A DNA stretch of 64,000 bases from assembly GCA_950295325.1 (NCBI GenBank), contig OX485803.1, positions 48,749,554-48,813,553 of the forward strand, given 5' to 3'. Under the pieces are notes generated by a model. The model was not told the DNA's origin. It saw nothing but the letters and a program-made list of their open reading frames with translations, and did no database searches. The stretch comes from Polytrichum commune (taxonomy: Eukaryota > Streptophyta > Polytrichopsida > Polytrichales > Polytrichaceae). Shown piece after piece: positions 11,872 to 23,987 of this stretch (its first letter is position 1; every line of letters starts with the position of its first letter). The position numbers and the translations under genes were made by a program.

Positions 11872-14800
11872 GATGAAGGCCATGTTCATATATCAACATG
11901 ACTCAGCAAATGGGATACGATTGAATTCAAATTTCCAAAGAGAACATATATGATAGTCTAGTTCACATCCATGCAGTTGAATTCATACAAAACATAGCCT
12001 ATTTTGCTACATAATAGAAATTTTTGGCACAAATGCTAGAGGTGCCCGAAAACGAAATGTGAAGGCTTAAGCATTTAGGGGTTAAGAATCACATGTTGTT
12101 GATGATGGTTCTCCAGGGGTTCTTCACCACTACAAAGTACATTTCAAGTATTGGTACACCAGAAGATTATACATTCATGATTTCTTGTGCATGAAGCACG
12201 ATTATACTAATTAACTTTGCGGAAATCCAAACATCCTTTTATGATCACCTTCAACTCTTGACCTTTTCATACAAATTATTTCCATACTCAAGGCAATACA
12301 AAACAAAGGATGAACCTTACAAACTAATAATCTCATCTCCAGCTTTATTTCACTAAAAGTTGTCTACATTACATCATGTTTGCATCTTTAACTTGACTCT
12401 CACCTCTAAATGAACTCGTAATCCCCGCCTTTTATTCATTTTGCCTCCACGAACCCACCCGCATATCCAAGTTAGAAGAGCAAGGAGCATTTGAAGAAGA
12501 CTACCTACTAGCATAACCACCCGTCAACTATGGCTTGATTATAGACTATTGTACGGGCATTTCTCCATGGCTTCTTGGGACTTAGTCGATCTCCTACACT
12601 AAGTATGATATTTAGTGTCATATGATATTTTATGTCACTATGGTATTTTTTTTGTTGTTGTAAAAAATAACACCTTGATATCTTAGAAATAATATAAATT
12701 AAATTTCATGAAATTTACAACATTCTACATTATTTTGAACTCAAAGTCACACATTGTGTGGGGCCTCTTTTACTTTGAAACCACTTCAATTTTTTGACCC
12801 TATCTTTGGCCGCATGTAGTTTCTAATTTTTGGGGAGTGTTGACCTTATGTCAATTGTTGTGTGTGCCCAAACTGTTACTGCTCTTGTTACTCGTGTACT
12901 CGTTTTGACATGTGAAAATTTCTCACGAGTCTCATGTAAGGAAGTATGAATGGTGTAAAGATGTGTCGATTCTTGAAGTTCGTTGGAGACACAAGAAGAT
13001 AGTGATTCCTCTCCGTACTATAGTCCGGTTTTTGTGATTGACTTTTCATTGAACCCTTCCTATTTTCAATAGACGTCAATCGGTTATGACGAGAGCTTCC
13101 TCTAGTTCCATGACTCCCTTACAAATAGAACTCTTGATTGAAGTTCGCACCCCTTGCTCAACCTCCTACTAACCGGCTTCAAATTTCTTGGCGACAATTT
13201 TTTAAGTCTTTTACATTTTTGCGTGCAATGTGGTGTAGTAGCTTACATTTGCGTCAAGATCTTTATTAGTAGGCAAAATCTTCGATGCTTCGACCTTGGA
13301 CACCATAAGCTCGATCACCAATGGTGTCATAATCTCCCGCCACCTTCAAGCATGACTCTCTTCGAATGTTAAAGTGAAGAATCTAAACATGTGCTATATG
13401 TAGACCTAGAATCGTGTTGTGCTTTTTGATGCTTTTTGAGCGAGCCAAGAGCCGTGACCATGAAATTGTGAGAGCCCAAAAGAAAGCGTTCACACGTCAT
13501 CCCAACACACCTCCAAAGTCATGTAGTGTGGTCACAGATCCTCAAGTGTAGTGTGAAGCCATATGTGACCGGACCCTCAACCAAATGCTATTTCAATGAA
13601 GTTCTATTCATGCGGGTCCTCACATATGATAAAATAGAATAAATCATCAGTTGTGAGTGTGTGGAGTGTTATGGTCTCCTGATTTTATGTTAGGCTTCCC
13701 TCCAAGAGGTGGTTTTTGAAAATAATCCAAGTGACCATAAAAACATAATCCCTTTGATGCCATGTAGGTAGGAATCGGTGTAGACTTTACATCCATCTTG
13801 TATTCACATACTCCGTTGGTCCCTCAAGCGTAGTGTGAAGCAAACTTGGACCGGCTCCGCCTTTTCCATCAATGAGAGTGCCCGAAGTGCAATGGTCATG
13901 GGCTCTCAGTCTTGTGTGTGAAGTGGCTCTGTGAATCGCCAATTGAGTGACCCACACTAATTACCATCATGAGTGTAACAACTAAGGACGCTAATTCTAT
14001 GCACTCTATGCACATTGAAACTAATGGGACCTTGGCCCTATAGCATCACAAACCCAAATTCAATGAGGTGATATGTACTTTGCTATACTTATCATATGTT
14101 CACATCATTGCTTCCTATACACGTAACTCCTCGTGTTACTCTCCACACCGGAGTGTTATGCATACATTCGTTTTTTTTTTTGGGTGAGGGGCGGGCGGGC
14201 GGGCGGTAAAAATAATAATGTGGGCAGCAATTTGGGACATGGAAGGCTCCTAGTACCTACTTCTTAGATTTGGTCCTTTAGTAGGTACCGCTAGAACATG
14301 GTACATTCCTTAAATGTACTCAAACAAGCAAGGGGGCTTCCCCATCGGAGTGGTCCACCTCCATTAATGATAACTAACTTTGCCCTCTTTATGATAAATG
14401 CGTCATCTAATTTGGAAGTAAGTTAGGGGATTTTCCGTAACGTCATTAAGAAGTCTACATGCGCTAAAACTTTTGTGAAGATTGGGGAGATTTGTGAATG
14501 AGAGAGTTTTGTTGCATCTTGACATTGAAAAAAAGTAAACATGAATCGATGTCTATAACTTGCGGGTTGGTTTCCTAACATCTATCAAGGGGTAATAGTA
14601 AAAGCACGTCTCCCTCTCAAAGTCGGTTATTGATTCATCTCCATTTACGTTCACTAGACTAATTCGGGGTCTCTGATCCGAGTTTGGGAGTGCTAGGGTA
14701 GCCAATCCATTCCTGGACTCCATCCCATTTGCGTAGCTTAGGTCAACCTATTTATGTGTAACACAATATCAATCTCTAATTAATGTTGATGTGTGATGAA

Positions 14801-14975
14801 AAAAAAACCCAAATTTAAGTTGGTTGATTCGACAGTGGACACCTAGGTTCTGATTGCATGCATGTTTTGGTGTCATAATTATTGATTACATGAAGCAAGC
14901 GTTCTTAGTTTTGTAACCGATCAATGATCAGAAATAGGGTAGCCTATATCCTGAGTATGGGTTGAAGAGAATATT
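11872..14975. other. Intergenic, no gene seen; fragment of family A and an R2 copy
   Basis: A truncated family A end (A3, 12597-12655) begins with cactaagtatgatatttag and stops after about 60 bp. An inverted R2 copy lies at about 14560-14700. GGGC repeats occur near 14190. 13380-14000 is less AT-rich but has no supported frame. Confidence 0.5.
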
Positions 14976-15588
14976 CCATGGGGTGGACACTTCGCTAGAA
15001 AATGGACTTAGGCATTTATACTAAGCTTTTCAATTTAATGTGGAAAATTCCGACACTACATATACAAAATACAATTCATGATTTATATAAGTCTTTAGTA
15101 CATATAAATCCACTTTCACTTTCCAATGAGAAAGTCATTGAACATTTTTTCATACATAGCATGTAACTCAACGATTGCATCAAACAAATGAATACAAGAG
15201 CACAATAACTTAGCCACAATTTAGATACCGAAACTCAAGAAGCCCATGAGTGCTCCAGGAGCCTCCGATTGGTAAACACCTAGAACCCAAATGCAAACTG
15301 TAACAAAAATGGACAAGGTAGAGATTGAGGACTATCCCATATGACAACAACAGATGAAAACGTGAATCGGATGATATTAACACATTTATTGTCAATTTAA
15401 TTATGAAAACCTTAGGGCCCCCTTTTGTACAACTACAATTACTTCAAAATTCTCAATAGCGTTTTGAAATGTACACACTAGAGGAAAATAACACCTCATG
15501 TTCATGTATACTTTGTATGCTAAGGCCTCAAACAATACCCTTCTTACATTGTCATTAGTTTACATGTGGTATGAAGAGTCCAACCCCC
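14976..15588 (-). mobile_element. R1 hAT-like element, copy R1a, with degraded captured coding fragment
   Basis: The 613-bp copy starts ccatggggtggacacttc and ends gaagagtccaaccccc, so the termini are inverted. It is flanked by the near-identical 8-mers agaatatt (14968-14975) and agaatatc (15589-15596). Ends containing GGGGTGGACTCTT with 8-bp duplications are hAT-like. On the minus strand (about 15360 to 15115) a hydrophobic reading frame contains VCIWVLGVY, LMGFLSFGI, then a stop, then AIVELHAMYEKMFNDF and a terminal GK-stop. It aligns in frame with copy R1e at 61043-61730. The left part of the element is internally deleted. Confidence 0.7.
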
Positions 15589-16544
15589 AGAATATCCATT
15601 TTAAAAGTCACAATAATTTGATTATTGCAAATATCATTTTGAAAAAAATATAAATCGCTTCCTATTTCTAGTTCTCGACACAAGGAATTTATTCTAAACT
15701 ACAAATATGCTAAATTGCTTAATTGTTCTAGAATGGGTTAGCTATCTTATTTGTTGAAATAAGGACCGTGTTCCACATCAACAATTTTTTTCTACACACC
15801 CCTCCCTCCCCAATTTTGTCCTCCTCCCCTCAATAGGGGTTTTGAACATTCACCTTATAAATTGGTCATGGGGTGATTAGGTAGAGTGTGATGAAGTAGA
15901 ATGTGGGTATTTTAATCGGACCTAGAAAATTAGTATGGTTGATGATGAGTCACAATACATATGTTAATTTATGTGTTTGTAGTATGAGTGATAGCAATAT
16001 AAGTTGTTAAATAAATTAATAGCCAACTTCAGGCAATCTGACGTGAATTTGAGCCTGGTCTTCTTACCCTGCTCAAGAATCTTCTTGGTGCAAGGTGAGG
16101 CTTACTGCCTACCTTGAAGTGGGTGGGGTTTTGACTTCCTATCTACCTACTTAATTTTTTCTGTCAAGTAGAAAAAAGAATTCACAACGAAAATTGAACC
16201 GCCAACCCTCCCGTTCGGAACTGGGTACCTCTCCAGTATCGCCCGGTCATTTAAGGTCATCTCGGACCTATAACTTGTTACATGAATGACTTCTAACATA
16301 AAAAAAACAATCTCCTATGAAAAGATCTTAAGATATCTCAGCCATGCTTCCAAACTATGTGGGCCTCGAAATTTGTGGAGATTTATGACCACATATTTCC
16401 CTTGAGATTCTCACAAGCAGTGTCGAGGGAGATTTTTAGGCATAATTGGTCAAAATCCAAGTTGGTTCTTTTATTTGAGGTGTATTTCTCTAGATTCCTC
16501 TAAAAACAATTGGTATTTTCCTGAGGTCTTGGACTTCAACTATG
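15589..16544. other. Intergenic, no gene seen; inverted SINE candidate and start of an R5 copy
   Basis: An inverted SINE candidate occupies about 16036-16262. On the minus strand it has gttggcggttcaatttt preceded by gatactggagaggtaccc, matching the copy near 11.3 kb. An R5 copy begins about 16430 and is interrupted by the MITE at 16545-16874. Confidence 0.5.
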
Positions 16545-16874
16545 CTAAAAAGGATATTTAGTGTTTGATTATATCTAATGTTGTTACCACCTTACCCTGT
16601 TCAACACTAATTTTCAATTTTTTGACAATTAATGTTAGACATAAATGTGTTGCTACCTTCCCTAGTGCCACCTCCCTCCCCTTTATCATTTTTAATTTTA
16701 ATTTTTTTTGCATATCCTTACTAACACTAAATTCAAACATGTAACTTCCACATACTACCATAGTTGATATTTAGTGTTTGAGTTTACATTTAATGTTACT
16801 TACTTTCATAGAGTTATTGACATTTAGTGTATGTATTCATATTTAGTGTATCAAACACTAAATATCCTTTTTAG
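16545..16874. mobile_element. TIR element (family A ends, different interior) inserted in R5
   Basis: A 25-bp perfect inverted repeat bounds the element (16545-16569 and 16850-16874; it starts ctaaaaaggatatttag). Just outside lie tatg and tgca, resembling the TA-CA boundary of family A. The inner half of each TIR includes atatttagtgtttga, and that word recurs inside at 16768 and 16842. The element interrupts an R5 copy (gtcttggacttcaac before it, ttcacctgtaactag after it), so it is younger than that copy. The interior is AT-rich and non-coding. Confidence 0.8.
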
Positions 16875-17761
16875 TGCAGTTCACCTGTAACTAGCAGTCA
16901 CCTTCTTTGTTCATTGTCCACTAGCACTACACCGTTTATGGTATTTAGTGTGACACACACAATTTGCGAAGGGCCTATCTAGATGTATAAGGCTCTCAAA
17001 CTGTCTCCTCCGCTAATTGCCAACATGATACTATTCATTAACATACGTGACAAACTATTTACATTTTGACATTCCGCGTAGCGCATTGGGGTATTTGAGA
17101 TGCTGTCATTTTTGTTTGGGTAAGCAAGAGCAAGATATAATTGAGCATACTAATATCAAGTGTCATTTGTGTACACTTTAATCAATTTGCATACCACTGT
17201 GTAACATAGGCATACACTTCATAGCATTATTGAACATACTCATGCCAAGATATTAGTAAGCGCACTTGAGTGTCAAGTGTCATGATGTTACTTTTTTCTA
17301 TTTACTCCTCTTTTACTAGGTCCTAAGTATGAATGTGTGTATCACATGTTTGACTTGATAAAAAAAATCATGCAACTTCTCATATTGGTTTGAGTCATGT
17401 TAAGGTTGAGGCTTCTATAACCAATAACACAAAAGAGTTGCATCTATATTGTAGGACAATTGTCAACACTCTTATGAAGGTAATCAATCACAAGCCGCCA
17501 CCACATACACCTTAACTTCGTTTGCTTATAAATTATAGATCGCATCCATGTCGGCATTAAATGAACTCTCTGAGCAGTTAATGGACCTAGTCAACTATAG
17601 ATGCCTCGACCTTAAATCTTGTATAGTCTAGTGCACCATTGGGTGAGGGTGACAATGTATTCAAAACCCGTGGAAAAAATATTACAATTCAAGTTTCTTG
17701 ACATGGCCAAGTTGACATTAGAACTATATGTAGTATTTGGCAAGGTTCATCAATTGGAGAG

Positions 17762-17905
17762 TATTGTAGGGGGTTCCCTATTCCGACACAAAATAAATAT
17801 TTTCCCCTTAGGATTTTCCATGTGTCATTCTCACATTTGCTAAAACCCACTCATATCCCACGTGGAAACTACAATTCGGGACACAATAGGAAGCCCTCTA
17901 CGGTA
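17762..17905. mobile_element. Stowaway-like MITE, copy 1
   Basis: A 144-bp segment is bounded by tattgtagggggttcccta and the inverse taggaagccctctacggta. A relative with the same ends and partly the same interior (gacacaaaataa.tattttcccct, atttccatgtgtcat, cccacgtggaaa) lies at 57743-57895. Ends of the form TA-C.GTAGAGGG with TA on both sides suggest Tc1/mariner-derived MITEs. Confidence 0.65.
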
Positions 17906-20900
17906 TGTGACCTTCAAAGCTTTAACTATAGATATTATCTCCGAGCAAGTGAGTGAGACTATCAAAAAGAAATTGGTACACAAAAAGGACAGTTCTCAAC
18001 AAGGGCTCCTTTTGAACCAAGCATGAACAACTAGCCTCTTTGCTTACATGCTACTACAATGACTAACACATTCAATGCATGTGGTAGTAATCTTCAAAAC
18101 ATGCACTATTTTGCCAAATCTCAAAATTGGTGAGGGCTGAAATTTTTTATTGAGTGATACTCAATTCATACATACATTCTCATTTACCATGTGTTTTTTA
18201 GAATATTAGTGCACGCTCTAATGTGTTTGTAGAGTGGATAATTTGTTTTGGTGAGCTGAAAGAGATTTGTTCTTTTCATTGGGCACCACTCACTCTTGAG
18301 GACATCTCCTACCACTAAGAAACCGAAGAGAGCTTGCATTTAGAATTTCCAATACTTTGACACTTTGGACCACAAATTCCCTAGATCTTCTTGTGACACA
18401 GACCTCGTAGCGTAAAGATATTTAGTGTCACTTACACTAATTTCCCACGTGCACGATTAACCCACCCTCGCTAAATCAAGTAGTCAATGTAGCACCCCTT
18501 GTTGGGGGTGGACAAAAATCACATAACATGATATTAAGTCACCGTCGTACTACGACACAATTCTCAAAATGGTAAGACATGCTAAAATAAGAGAAAGATG
18601 TAGACAAAGCAATTTCAAATACATTCGGATTTTAGAACGGTTGATTCTTCCACAAACCTAGCTGACTATGGAGAGAATATTCTTACATGGATTCCTTCCG
18701 CATGGTAAAAGATGCGAGCAAGGCCCTCGAGGAAAGGAAACTTAAAAAGATTATCAACTTTTATACGTCTATTGAAAGAATGGGAGTCAAAGCCTTTTAT
18801 CGAGTATAGTGTTCATCGAAGTTCGCGTGGTTTGCTATATGTTGTGAAATGTAACATTTAAAAAAGAATGTCAATATCTTTCCATCCAAATTCATTGTGT
18901 TATTTTCTATGAAGTGCATGTAATATCTTCTTGAGTCGTACTTGCATACTTGATAGAAATTATAGCGTTACATTATTACCAATTACATGCGGTAATCCAC
19001 ACTAGTTGGAATAGAGAGTGAAGTTTGTGCTAACTGAAGGCCCATAACACAATGGGCGAAGTGATGATCCCATCAAATTTGGAAACAATTTCAGATTCAA
19101 GGAGGAAGTTTTGACTAGAATTTTAGTAAATGTGGAGAAAAGACTTGTCCAAATGAGAGTGTTTTTTTTTGCACAGTTGAGAAATGCACATTGCAAACAT
19201 AAATTATATGGGGGAAAAAACCAGAAGGAATGTGATGAGGATCTCAAATATACATACTTTGAAAAGCAATGTGATCAAATAATCCCTTTGGATGTGTATT
19301 TTCTAAAACAAATACACAATGTGCTTGCAACTACAATATGCTATAACAAGAGATGTAATCTACATCTAAGAATAGTCTTTTTCTTTTTCTTTTTGGGGTC
19401 AATTCTATTATATGGGCCACCAATAAAATTACACATATAAACCGTCATTTTGTTTAGGATTCATGCATAGCTTTATGTTAAGGCAAAATAAAGGTTGTAG
19501 AGCAAAATATACAAAGTGACAAACTCGAGGATTCAAAGCGTACGAAATGGAGAAATTCTTACCAAGATTGTATCCCAATGGGATTAAATGATTTAGATTC
19601 TTTTCATTCATTGTTTTAAAGAAAAAATAACATTTTCCATATAGTTAAATTTAGTGAAAGGCTTTAGGTTATTGTCACGACTTCATGAAAAATCTCTTTT
19701 ACCATAACTTTTGTTTTATTACACTTGATTGTTCTTGTGCCTTAACATTACGAAGTAGCTAGATGATGCTCTCTTGTCAAAGGATAAAAAACAAAGATAA
19801 ATTAGAGTTGCTTTTCAAAAACTCTACAGTACATGACTTGAGTACTCCCTGTAAACGAGGCATCCTGGAATTAAAGGAGGTTTATGCTCGTCCGACACCT
19901 AGTCCCACAACATGCAACCAAGGAGCCGAGTGATGTTATGAGATGTATGTTGCACAATGAAATTGAACATTAAGGTCTCTCGTATGTATTATCTTAGCAC
20001 TTGGGAAAAAGAAAATTATGGGTCATACTAGTGGTTATGTTCATTTAATTGATCCTTGGGTAGAACCCGTGTTGGTCATGTACCACCTTTTTGAGATACC
20101 ATTCCGGTATCCATAACGAGGACTTCACATTCTATAATACCAATAAAGTATGGACGTTTGAGGGTTTTTTGTTTTTGTTTTTGTTTTCAGTACCATTCAA
20201 GTCTATATATCAGTCAAGAACCTTCATATCTAAGTAAAATCGGTCTGGTGTTAATATGATTTAGAATGGTATTTACCCAAATAAATGAATCAAGTATTCC
20301 ACCATTATTGATCTATCCATTGCCACTAGTTTTCCTTTTTTTCCTTTTTTTAGTTATGGAGATGGAAATGTCAATAAATGATACCTTTGGTCTAAAGATT
20401 CAAATAATGTTCAATACAGGTTTCTTCTATAGAGATAACTATTTTCAATTTGACTTCTCAAAAACATATGTAACAAGAAAAGAGAAGATCGATCACCAAG
20501 ATAAGGGAACCACAAACGAATGATAGTCTTGTACTATATTTGGGACCTTGGTTACACATTAAATGTTTGTTGGATAAAACTTCAATGTAACCTCAAATCA
20601 TTGACTTCTCCGATATCTTCACTTATCTATAACCAAGATTAGAATAGAAACTTGATAATGAACGAGATAGGTATGAATATAATCCAAGGCACATGTGCCT
20701 AATACGTTCAGTTATTATCTTAATTGAACACCAAATAGACATGTGTTTAAAAGAGATCAGACTATGTGCTCACAAAAATGACAACAATTTAAGTTCAATA
20801 ATCAATATCAAGGGTGAGAGGTTGGGAGGGGGGGGGGGGAGAGAGAGAGCATATATGATCATTTAACGAGCACGAGAACCTTTAGCTTGATAATGTTCAA

Positions 20901-22756
20901 GATATTCATATGAGCTTATAATAGGTGCGAATGACATGTATGGAATGATCGTTGTGTGCTAAGCAAATTCGGTTAGATGGATTGGGTCATTGCCGATCAA
21001 GTCTTGCTCGGATATCTAGGAATTGGTAGAAAAGCAAATATCATAATTGGTCCGGCTTCAAGGAGGCTCTTATTAGAGCATACTATTTGTAGGCATCCCA
21101 TTTATGGGCAAGAAGCACATCATTTGCATTTAGCCATTTGGTGATTGGGTCCAACGACGGCGGTCGTGGATTTGAACCGAAATTTTGAATTAGGGGAACT
21201 TGGGCTTCGAATTCGAGCCTCATGATCATTTCCTTCACAACAAAAATAACAAACCTATGACCGAGGGGGGGGGGGGGCAATCATTCGCAACGTGCACCCA
21301 ATTGAATCGTGTGGTCCCTCGATCTAGTTCGGAGTTTTTAAGAAACCCTAAACCCTAAACCAAAAACCCTCCCTTCTTCATCATGCGGCCGTGTTGAAGC
21401 CTCCAAGTAAAGTATTTTGCATTCAAAGGGACGCCAATATTAATTTCCCACAAACCCTTTGGCCATGCGGCCTAAGCATTCGTGCCCGTCTTTCAAGAGC
21501 TGACTTGCCTCCTTATTCCTAGCTAGTTGTACCTATTCTCCTTGGAATGAATCACAACATCACCCAAATCTACGAGTTGCTTTCCGTAACGAAATATGCC
21601 ACTATGTACGTGACCCCTAGATTATAGAGAGCTTCACGACCTTTTGGGGCCCATTACTAGTGCACCGTTGTGGCCCCCCTTCGAAGCCAAAATGCCCACT
21701 TCATTCTAGATAATTTATGAGAATCTTTAAGCCTCTTCAAGATGGTTGGAAATTGGATCCGATTTTTTGATATACCGGTAGCTCGGAGGCCCCACCTCCC
21801 TTGAAACCATAATATTGAGAGTTGAGGCCATTAAAATACAATCAATAGCCACCCTACGATAAGTGGAGGCCCAAAATCAATGGTGCAAGAGGAGGACATT
21901 GATTAGCGGTGCTTAAGAAACGGGTTAGCGGGCGGGGCCGCCACTAACCTTACTTAAACTTGTTTTACTTAACGCTAATCATGGGCACTAATGCACTTTG
22001 ACAACACCAATCACTTAATCATTGGCGAGGCCTTTACAAGGCTTCGCCGCACTTCCTAGGAAAAGAATTTTGTGCAATACAAACTTACGACGTGGCTCTT
22101 CTTTTAAGAACATGTCATAAATAATGAACAAGGAATATGATACCATTTTCGCTTCGAAGTTTCCGTCATTTCCTCATGTTGAGAACATTCAATGTGTTTG
22201 TTAGTTGGGGTAAGAATGTTTGGAACCTTCTCATAGCATCCCGATGACTCGATCCCAAAAGGCCCCATGAGGCTACCACGTCCGGTGACCGGTTTAGGGC
22301 TTGGCAATGCATTGATTTTGGTTGCATTGAGAACCCCACCCGCAAGTGCGATATAATGTCACTTGAATACACGTATTTAAAGAAAACTATAGATTTTTAA
22401 TGGACTCTCTTCATAGAGATGCTTTGGAAATTTGATTGACGAGTCCAAATAATTTTTTTTTCTTTCATGCCGAATACACTTAAATAAACAATCCTATTAG
22501 TGTGGGCCGCGATAAATTTCTAGAGCTCATAGAGCCCACCTTCTGGATGGATGGTACTAACCCCCTACCCAACAACATGAATGACTACGACCAACTTCAG
22601 GGTGACGGGTTCAAATTCATGTCAGTGCATGAACATCAATGTTCCTTTTTTATGCATTTATTTTTCTTTAGAACCCATATTAATTTCAATCCATGCTTAA
22701 TCTCTAGTTTAAATTAGTGTGGGCCACATTTTTCTAATCTTCGATGTGGGTAAGTA
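17906..22756. other. Intergenic, no gene seen; R3 copy and telomere-like motif
   Basis: No supported gene. An R3 copy lies at about 20690-20930 (with G and GA runs near 20827-20850). The motif aaaccctaaaccctaaac at 21343-21360 is a double plant telo-box or a tiny interstitial telomeric repeat. SINE-like box B words (gggttcaaattcatgtcag) occur near 22608. Short frames at 19.0-19.4 kb show no family features. Confidence 0.45.
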
Positions 22757-23101
22757 CACTAAATATGACATTTGGTGTCGTGTGGTATATTATGTCACTA
22801 TTGGAGCTTTTCGGATGACACTTCTTATGAACAAGTGAACGAATATTGTTTCGCATGATGGATAACTTCATCCATTGGCCGAAACCCTACCCTTCTCTTG
22901 TCAGCAACTTGTGATCAAATATTGTCATGGATGATTTAATTTTGGATGAAAAGTCACTTGGTAAGTGACAGTAATTGCAACACTGTAAAACTATGATCCC
23001 CCCCAAATTTTACAAGGAGTGTTGGTGACACTACACTGCGGTTTACAATTAGCATTGAGCAAGGCAATTAGAATTGGTGACACTAAATATCATATTTAGT
23101 G
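22757..23101 (-). mobile_element. Family A element, copy A4 (most complete ends)
   Basis: This 345-bp copy has TA on both sides (22755-22756 and 23102-23103). It starts cactaaatatgacatttggtg and ends cactaaatatcatatttagtg. Each terminus is itself a near-perfect 21-bp palindrome, so the two ends are inverted copies of each other and also foldbacks. The interior is shared with A1, A2 and A5. CACTA-type transposons also begin CACTA but make 3-bp duplications; the TA flanks here favour a Tc1/mariner-type target. Confidence 0.8.
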
Positions 23102-23987
23102 TAGTATTTTTATTTAATGCTAGTGTCGATGTAAGTCGACTATTTTAAAATGATAAGGTGTTGGTTGAAAGTCTTCAGGAAGACCCAGGGGGAGAAAATT
23201 GGGCTCTTGGACCTACGTCATTTTCACCCTAACTAAACAATTATGATACCCACGTTAATCATTTCCACACTAATATTCCACCTCACGTTAGTAAGGCTAT
23301 TTAGTGTAGTCCTTGGAGGCCACTTGTTAGGCCCGCTTGGAGAGAGGCTCTTCCACACGGGCTTGATCATAACACATCAAGTCTAAAGAACGCAAAAGAG
23401 AGGGTGCTCATCTATACTACATCGAACCATTACTTGTAATCACTTGGGCTCTACCGCCACAAGCTAGTAATAATAAGCGATTAATTAAATAATAATTACC
23501 TCTCATGGCAAACCCATTACCCGACCATCTCTTTCAAGATTTCACACCAAATTCCATCGCCCAATCATCACACGACCATTGTGGTGCATTACCGTTAACT
23601 AGTATCATGAAGGACCGTGTCATTTTAACACTAGAATCCTAGATCCTAGACCTTGTCATGTATACGAGATCTTCCACTTACGGGCCCCTATGGAAGTACC
23701 TTGCGAAAGGCGGGCGAAGCCAAGGGGGCTAGGCTAGCTAGGGGGGTTAGTAATAATGGGAGATAATTGGGGCAAAGTAGTAATGCGCTTGAGCCCATTT
23801 AAGTCTAAGGCCCTCATTGAACAATTATTATAAGTGGAAGGACACATAGTACTCTTTGATGCCACTCATGTCTAAATGATATATTAGACACTTGATCTAC
23901 GGTGTACAAAGACGAGGAGTATCTCCTCGGTGGGGAGGAGGGAGGTAGGGATTTGGACTTGGGGTTTGTGGTGTTAGTGTAAACTCA
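23102..23987. other. Intergenic, no gene seen
   Basis: No gene or strongly supported repeat. The segment around 23200-23320 (gttaatcatttccacactaa, ctatttagtgtag) resembles 8370-8480 in inverted form and may be a further small TIR family. Confidence 0.4.

Noticed and set aside
11585-11953. Open frames running through the N gap
   Set aside because: Their length comes from unknown bases.
21343-21360. Interstitial telomere
   Set aside because: Only two CCCTAAA units. A telo-box or chance is more likely.
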